This document shows, piece after piece, positions 4,365-7,198 of a stretch of 7,198 bases of DNA (positions are counted from its first letter, which is position 1; every line of letters begins with the position of its first letter). Where the stretch lies: NCBI GenBank assembly GCA_016177145.1, contig JACOVV010000118.1, positions 1-7,198 on the forward strand. Direction: 5' to 3'. The translations under genes and the position numbers were made by a program. The notes below the pieces were generated by a model. It saw only the letters and a list, made by a program, of their open reading frames with translations, searched no databases and was not told the DNA's origin. The DNA comes from Candidatus Omnitrophota bacterium. Its GTDB lineage: Bacteria > Omnitrophota > Gorgyraeia > JACOVV01.

Positions 4365-5428
4365 TGGTTGATTCTATTATTATTCCAGATTTTCTCCTTC
4401 GGTGGTGGAGCTTGCTGATCGTTCCCGCGGCTGCTTTTCTCACGGTGCTCCTTGTGGGCTATCTGGTCCGTGGGATTCTCTTTGGCCGCCTTTCCAAATG
4501 GGCGCAGAAAACCACCTGGAAAGGGGACGATATCCTGATTGAGGCGACCCGCGGGCCCTTTCTTTTGTGGGTTTTGATCGTTTCGATCGCCATCGCGGTT
4601 CGTATCTCGACTCTGCCGGAACCGCTGGTGGTCCTGTCCCATAAAATTCTTTTAGCCCTCTGGCTGATTTCATTCACGCTGGCCGCCTCGACGCTTGCCG
4701 GCCGGTTGATCACTTTATACGGCGATAAGCTCCAGGCGGGCCTCTCCGTCACCAGCTTGACGCAAAACATCACCCGCATCGTCATTTTCAGCATCGGTGT
4801 CTTGATCCTTTTGAATAATTTGGGGATTTCGATCACTCCTTTATTAACGGCGCTGGGGGTCAGCTCGCTGGCGGTGGCGTTGGCATTGCAGGACACGTTG
4901 ACGAATCTTTTCGCGGGGGTCCATATATTAATGGGGAAGGGGATCCGAATCGGAGATTACATTGAGTTGGACAGCGGGATCAAGGGATATGTCACGGATA
5001 TCACCTGGCGCGCGACGCGGATACGCACACTTCCCAACAGTATTGTCATTATCCCTAACGCCAAGCTCTCCCAGACAGTGGTGACTAATTATTATCTCCC
5101 TGATAAAGAGATAGCGGTTTTAGTGGAGGTGGGCGTTCATTATGACAGCGATTTAAAGAAGGTAGAACAGGTGACCTGTGAAGTCGGTAAAGAAGTCATG
5201 CGGGAAGTGACTGGAGGGGTCGTTGGGTTTGATCCGTTTATCCGTTTTCATACCTTCGCCGATTCCAGCGTCAATTTCACCGTGATCCTGCGGGGGAAAG
5301 AATTTGTGGACCAGTATCTGGTCAAACACGAGTTTATCAAACGTCTGCATGAACGGTTCAAAAAAGAAGGCGTCATCATTCCTTTTCCGATTCGCACAGT
5401 GTATTTGGAGCAGAAACCCAGCTCCTAG
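4364..5428 (+). CDS. MscS-family small-conductance mechanosensitive channel
   Basis: The protein is 354 aa from the ATG at 4364, longer than E. coli MscS (286 aa) through extra N-terminal helices. Hydrophobic segments lie at about 14-38, 64-80, 90-113, 134-150 and 155-185. The last is the pore helix, rich in Ala/Gly/Leu (LTALGVSSLAVALALQDTLTN). The beta domain follows: GIRIGDYIELDSGIKGYVTDITWRAT, then TLPNSIVIIPNAKLSQTVVTNY, the MscS signature. The alpha/beta C-terminal domain runs to about 345 and ends in PFPIRTVYLE. It should open under membrane tension and release solutes on osmotic down-shock. The start is uncertain because no Shine-Dalgarno site precedes 4364, and the start codon touches the palindrome. 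otsA follows after 61 nt with no evident terminator, so the genes may form one unit. Confidence 0.9.
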   Translation: MVDSIIIPDFLLRWWSLLIVPAAAFLTVLLVGYLVRGILFGRLSKWAQKTTWKGDDILIEATRGPFLLWVLIVSIAIAVRISTLPEPLVVLSHKILLALWLISFTLAASTLAGRLITLYGDKLQAGLSVTSLTQNITRIVIFSIGVLILLNNLGISITPLLTALGVSSLAVALALQDTLTNLFAGVHILMGKGIRIGDYIELDSGIKGYVTDITWRATRIRTLPNSIVIIPNAKLSQTVVTNYYLPDKEIAVLVEVGVHYDSDLKKVEQVTCEVGKEVMREVTGGVVGFDPFIRFHTFADSSVNFTVILRGKEFVDQYLVKHEFIKRLHERFKKEGVIIPFPIRTVYLEQKPSS

Positions 5429-5489
5429 CCGGTTGTGTTTTTCATGTCATCCTAGCTTCTAGCCAATTTGATTTTTAGGGAGGCAAATA

Positions 5490-6965
5490 ATGTGGACCAA
5501 AAAAGATCTCGAAGAATTCGTCAGAAAACAATTCGTGGATACGAAACTCATCGTCGTCTCCAACCGGGAACCGTTTCAACATAATCTTAAAGAAGGAAAG
5601 ATCGAATGCATCAAACCGGCCGGCGGAGTGGTGACCGCGCTGGATCCGATCATGCGCGCCTGCGGCGGGACGTGGGTAGCGTTCGGTTCCGGCAACGCCG
5701 ATCACCAAACATCCGACAAACAAGGACGGCTGCAAGTCCCTCCTGAAAACCCGCAGTACACCTTGCGGCGGGTCTGGCTGACAAAAGAGGAAGAAGAAAG
5801 GTATTACTACGGTTTCTCCAATGAAGCGCTCTGGCCTTTGTGTCATGTGGTTTATCATCGTCCTGTTTTTAGAACGGATGACTGGGAGGTTTATCAGCGG
5901 GTGAACCAGAAATTCGCGGAAGCGGTTCTGGAAGAGATTAAAAATGATAAGGCGATTGTTTTCGTTCAGGACTACCATCTTGCTCTCTTGCCAAAGTTCT
6001 TAAAAGAAAGCCGTCCCGATATTCCTCTGATTCAATTTTGGCACATTCCATGGCCCAATTCTGAAATGTTTCGCGTCTGTCCTTACGCCGAAGAACTTCT
6101 CAAAGGGTTGCTGGCCAATGACATCCTCGGTTTTCATATCCGCTACCAGTGCAATAATTTTCTGGATACCGTGGATCGAACCTTTGAAGCCAGGGTGGAC
6201 CGGGAACGGACTTCGGTCCATTTTGGCGGGCATGAGACGTTGGTCCGATCCTTTGGGATCAGTGTGGATTTTGAGGCGCTCTCGACGCTGGCGCAGTCAT
6301 CCGGGGTTGAACAGAAAATCAAAGAACTGCAGGATGAATATGCTCTGCACGGCAAAAAGGTACTGACCGGCTTAGACCGGCTGGATTACACCAAGGGAAT
6401 CCCCGAACGCCTGATGGCCTACGGCCGCCTGCTGGAAAAATATCCCGAATACCGGGAGAAAGTCGTTTTCCTGCAAATCGGAGCTTTGAGCCGTGTCCAC
6501 ATACAGGTGTACAAAGATCTCAATGACGAAGTCAATGCCTTGGTGGAGCAGATCAACTGGAAGTATTCCACCGATTCCTGGCAGCCGGTCATTTTGGCGC
6601 GCCGTCAGCTCGCTTACCCGGAAATATTGGCTCTTTTCCGTTTGAGTGAAGCGACACTGGTAACGTCGCTTCATGACGGGATGAATCTTGTCGCTAAGGA
6701 ATTTGTGGCGAGCCGTTTTGACGAAATGGGAAGTTTAATTTTAAGCCGATTCACGGGGGCTTCTAGGGAGCTGGATACGGCGTTATTGGTCAATCCCTTC
6801 GATCGTGAGCAGACCGCCGAAGCGATGCATCAGGCGCTGCAGATGCCGGCTGAAGAGCAGAAAAAGAGAATGAACCGGCTCCGCGCCGTCGTTCAGGAAA
6901 ATAATATTTATAACTGGGCGTGGAAAATTTTGAATGAGCTCCCCAGGATCGCGGTAACGGTTTAA
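5490..6965 (+). CDS. otsA: Alpha,alpha-trehalose-phosphate synthase (UDP/ADP/GDP-glucose-dependent), GT20 family
   Basis: The protein is 491 aa, with GGGAGG (5478-5483) 6 nt before the ATG. It joins a glucosyl group from a nucleotide sugar to glucose 6-phosphate in the cytoplasm. Motifs of the family in order are VVSNREP (22-28), PAGGVVTAL (43-51), Trp62, YGFSNEALWP (107-116), QDYHLALLP (160-168), HIPWP (185-189), DRLDYTKGIPER (296-307, with the Arg and Lys that hold phosphate and nucleotide) and DGMNLVAKE (396-404). All residues expected for catalysis and donor binding are present. The N-terminus has about 15 more residues before the first strand than E. coli OtsA. The donor nucleotide cannot be told from sequence. 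Related GT20 enzymes make glucosylglycerol phosphate, but the adjacent otsB, 4 nt downstream, supports trehalose. Confidence 0.93.
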   Translation: MWTKKDLEEFVRKQFVDTKLIVVSNREPFQHNLKEGKIECIKPAGGVVTALDPIMRACGGTWVAFGSGNADHQTSDKQGRLQVPPENPQYTLRRVWLTKEEEERYYYGFSNEALWPLCHVVYHRPVFRTDDWEVYQRVNQKFAEAVLEEIKNDKAIVFVQDYHLALLPKFLKESRPDIPLIQFWHIPWPNSEMFRVCPYAEELLKGLLANDILGFHIRYQCNNFLDTVDRTFEARVDRERTSVHFGGHETLVRSFGISVDFEALSTLAQSSGVEQKIKELQDEYALHGKKVLTGLDRLDYTKGIPERLMAYGRLLEKYPEYREKVVFLQIGALSRVHIQVYKDLNDEVNALVEQINWKYSTDSWQPVILARRQLAYPEILALFRLSEATLVTSLHDGMNLVAKEFVASRFDEMGSLILSRFTGASRELDTALLVNPFDREQTAEAMHQALQMPAEEQKKRMNRLRAVVQENNIYNWAWKILNELPRIAVTV

Positions 6966-6969
6966 GCGG

Positions 6970-7198
6970 ATGAAGTCCAAGCCGTTTTTCCCGGCCGGTT
7001 GGCGGCGGTTACAACGGCAGATCGCGCGGGCCAACGACTCCGTTCTTCTTTTAGACTATGACGGGACGCTGACTCCTATCGTCAGGGACCCATCGGCGGC
7101 GCTTCTGTCAAAAGAAATGCGGGGTGCTTTGACGCGGCTGGCCGCTCAAAAAAAAGAAACGTTTGGAATTTTGTCAGGGAGGAAGCTGGATCAGATAC
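6970..7198 (+). CDS. otsB: Trehalose-6-phosphate phosphatase, 5' part, cut by the window end
   Basis: The ATG at 6970 is 4 nt after the otsA stop, and the frame stays open for 76 codons to the end of the window. Residues 26-38 read LLLDYDGTLTPIV, the HAD motif I with nucleophile Asp29 and acid Asp31. ILSGR at 67-71 fits the next conserved block of this family (usually I.SGR). The enzyme removes phosphate from trehalose 6-phosphate to give trehalose. No strong Shine-Dalgarno site is visible (AAGCGG at most), so translation is probably coupled to otsA. Most of the gene lies outside the window, so HAD motifs III and IV cannot be checked. Confidence 0.9.
   Translation, partial: MKSKPFFPAGWRRLQRQIARANDSVLLLDYDGTLTPIVRDPSAALLSKEMRGALTRLAAQKKETFGILSGRKLDQI

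Noticed and set aside
4277..4642. Minus-strand open frame over the MscS leader and 5' end
   Set aside because: It is a shadow of mscS. It shares the peptide RGTLQCAPT with the plus-strand frame only because the palindrome reads the same on both strands.
5429..5489. Terminator or promoter between mscS and otsA
   Set aside because: Only CTAG-rich short repeats are visible. There is no stem followed by T-run and no matched -35/-10 pair.
6037..6053. TTTTGGCAC inside otsA as a second sigma-54 promoter
   Set aside because: The position where GC is needed 10 bases after GG holds GG instead, and the site encodes the conserved FWHIPWP motif.

Overview
The window looks like chromosomal DNA from a Gram-negative (diderm) bacterium of medium GC. 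The signs are an OmpA-type peptidoglycan anchor, lipoproteins with lipobox cysteines, a sigma-54 factor and a consensus sigma-54 promoter. Genes are tightly packed with good Shine-Dalgarno sites. The lineage cannot be fixed from sequence alone. An environmental diderm (Omnitrophota, Nitrospirota or Desulfobacterota type) is a guess. No rRNA, tRNA, CRISPR array or transposase gene was seen.

Layout. (1) 1-2284, plus strand: a textbook -24/-12 sigma-54 promoter followed by four closely spaced genes for exported proteins. These are an OmpA-LysM protein, two putative lipoproteins that each end in a PG_binding_1 domain, and a small secreted protein of unknown function. (2) 2288-3586, minus strand: rpoN, the sigma-54 factor itself, converging on the first operon with only 3 bp between the stop codons. 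(3) 3622-4267, minus strand: a MazEF-like toxin-antitoxin pair directly upstream of rpoN, with a 28-bp perfect palindrome in its promoter and an in-frame slippery heptamer just before the toxin start. (4) 4333-4364: a 32-bp perfect palindrome, REP- or MITE-like, ending on the likely start codon of the next gene. (5) 4364-7198, plus strand: an MscS-family channel, trehalose-6-phosphate synthase (otsA) and the 5' part of trehalose-6-phosphate phosphatase (otsB, cut by the window end).

How the parts fit. The left operon appears to make proteins that bind and probably tether the cell wall, and its promoter is read by the sigma factor encoded next to it. The right cluster deals with turgor: MscS vents solutes on down-shock, OtsAB makes trehalose on up-shock. 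The toxin-antitoxin pair sits between them. The most distinctive points are the sigma-54 operon converging on rpoN with no room for a terminator, the possible -1 frameshift joining antitoxin to toxin, and the near-leaderless rpoN start. Regulatory links are inferences from position and motif only.
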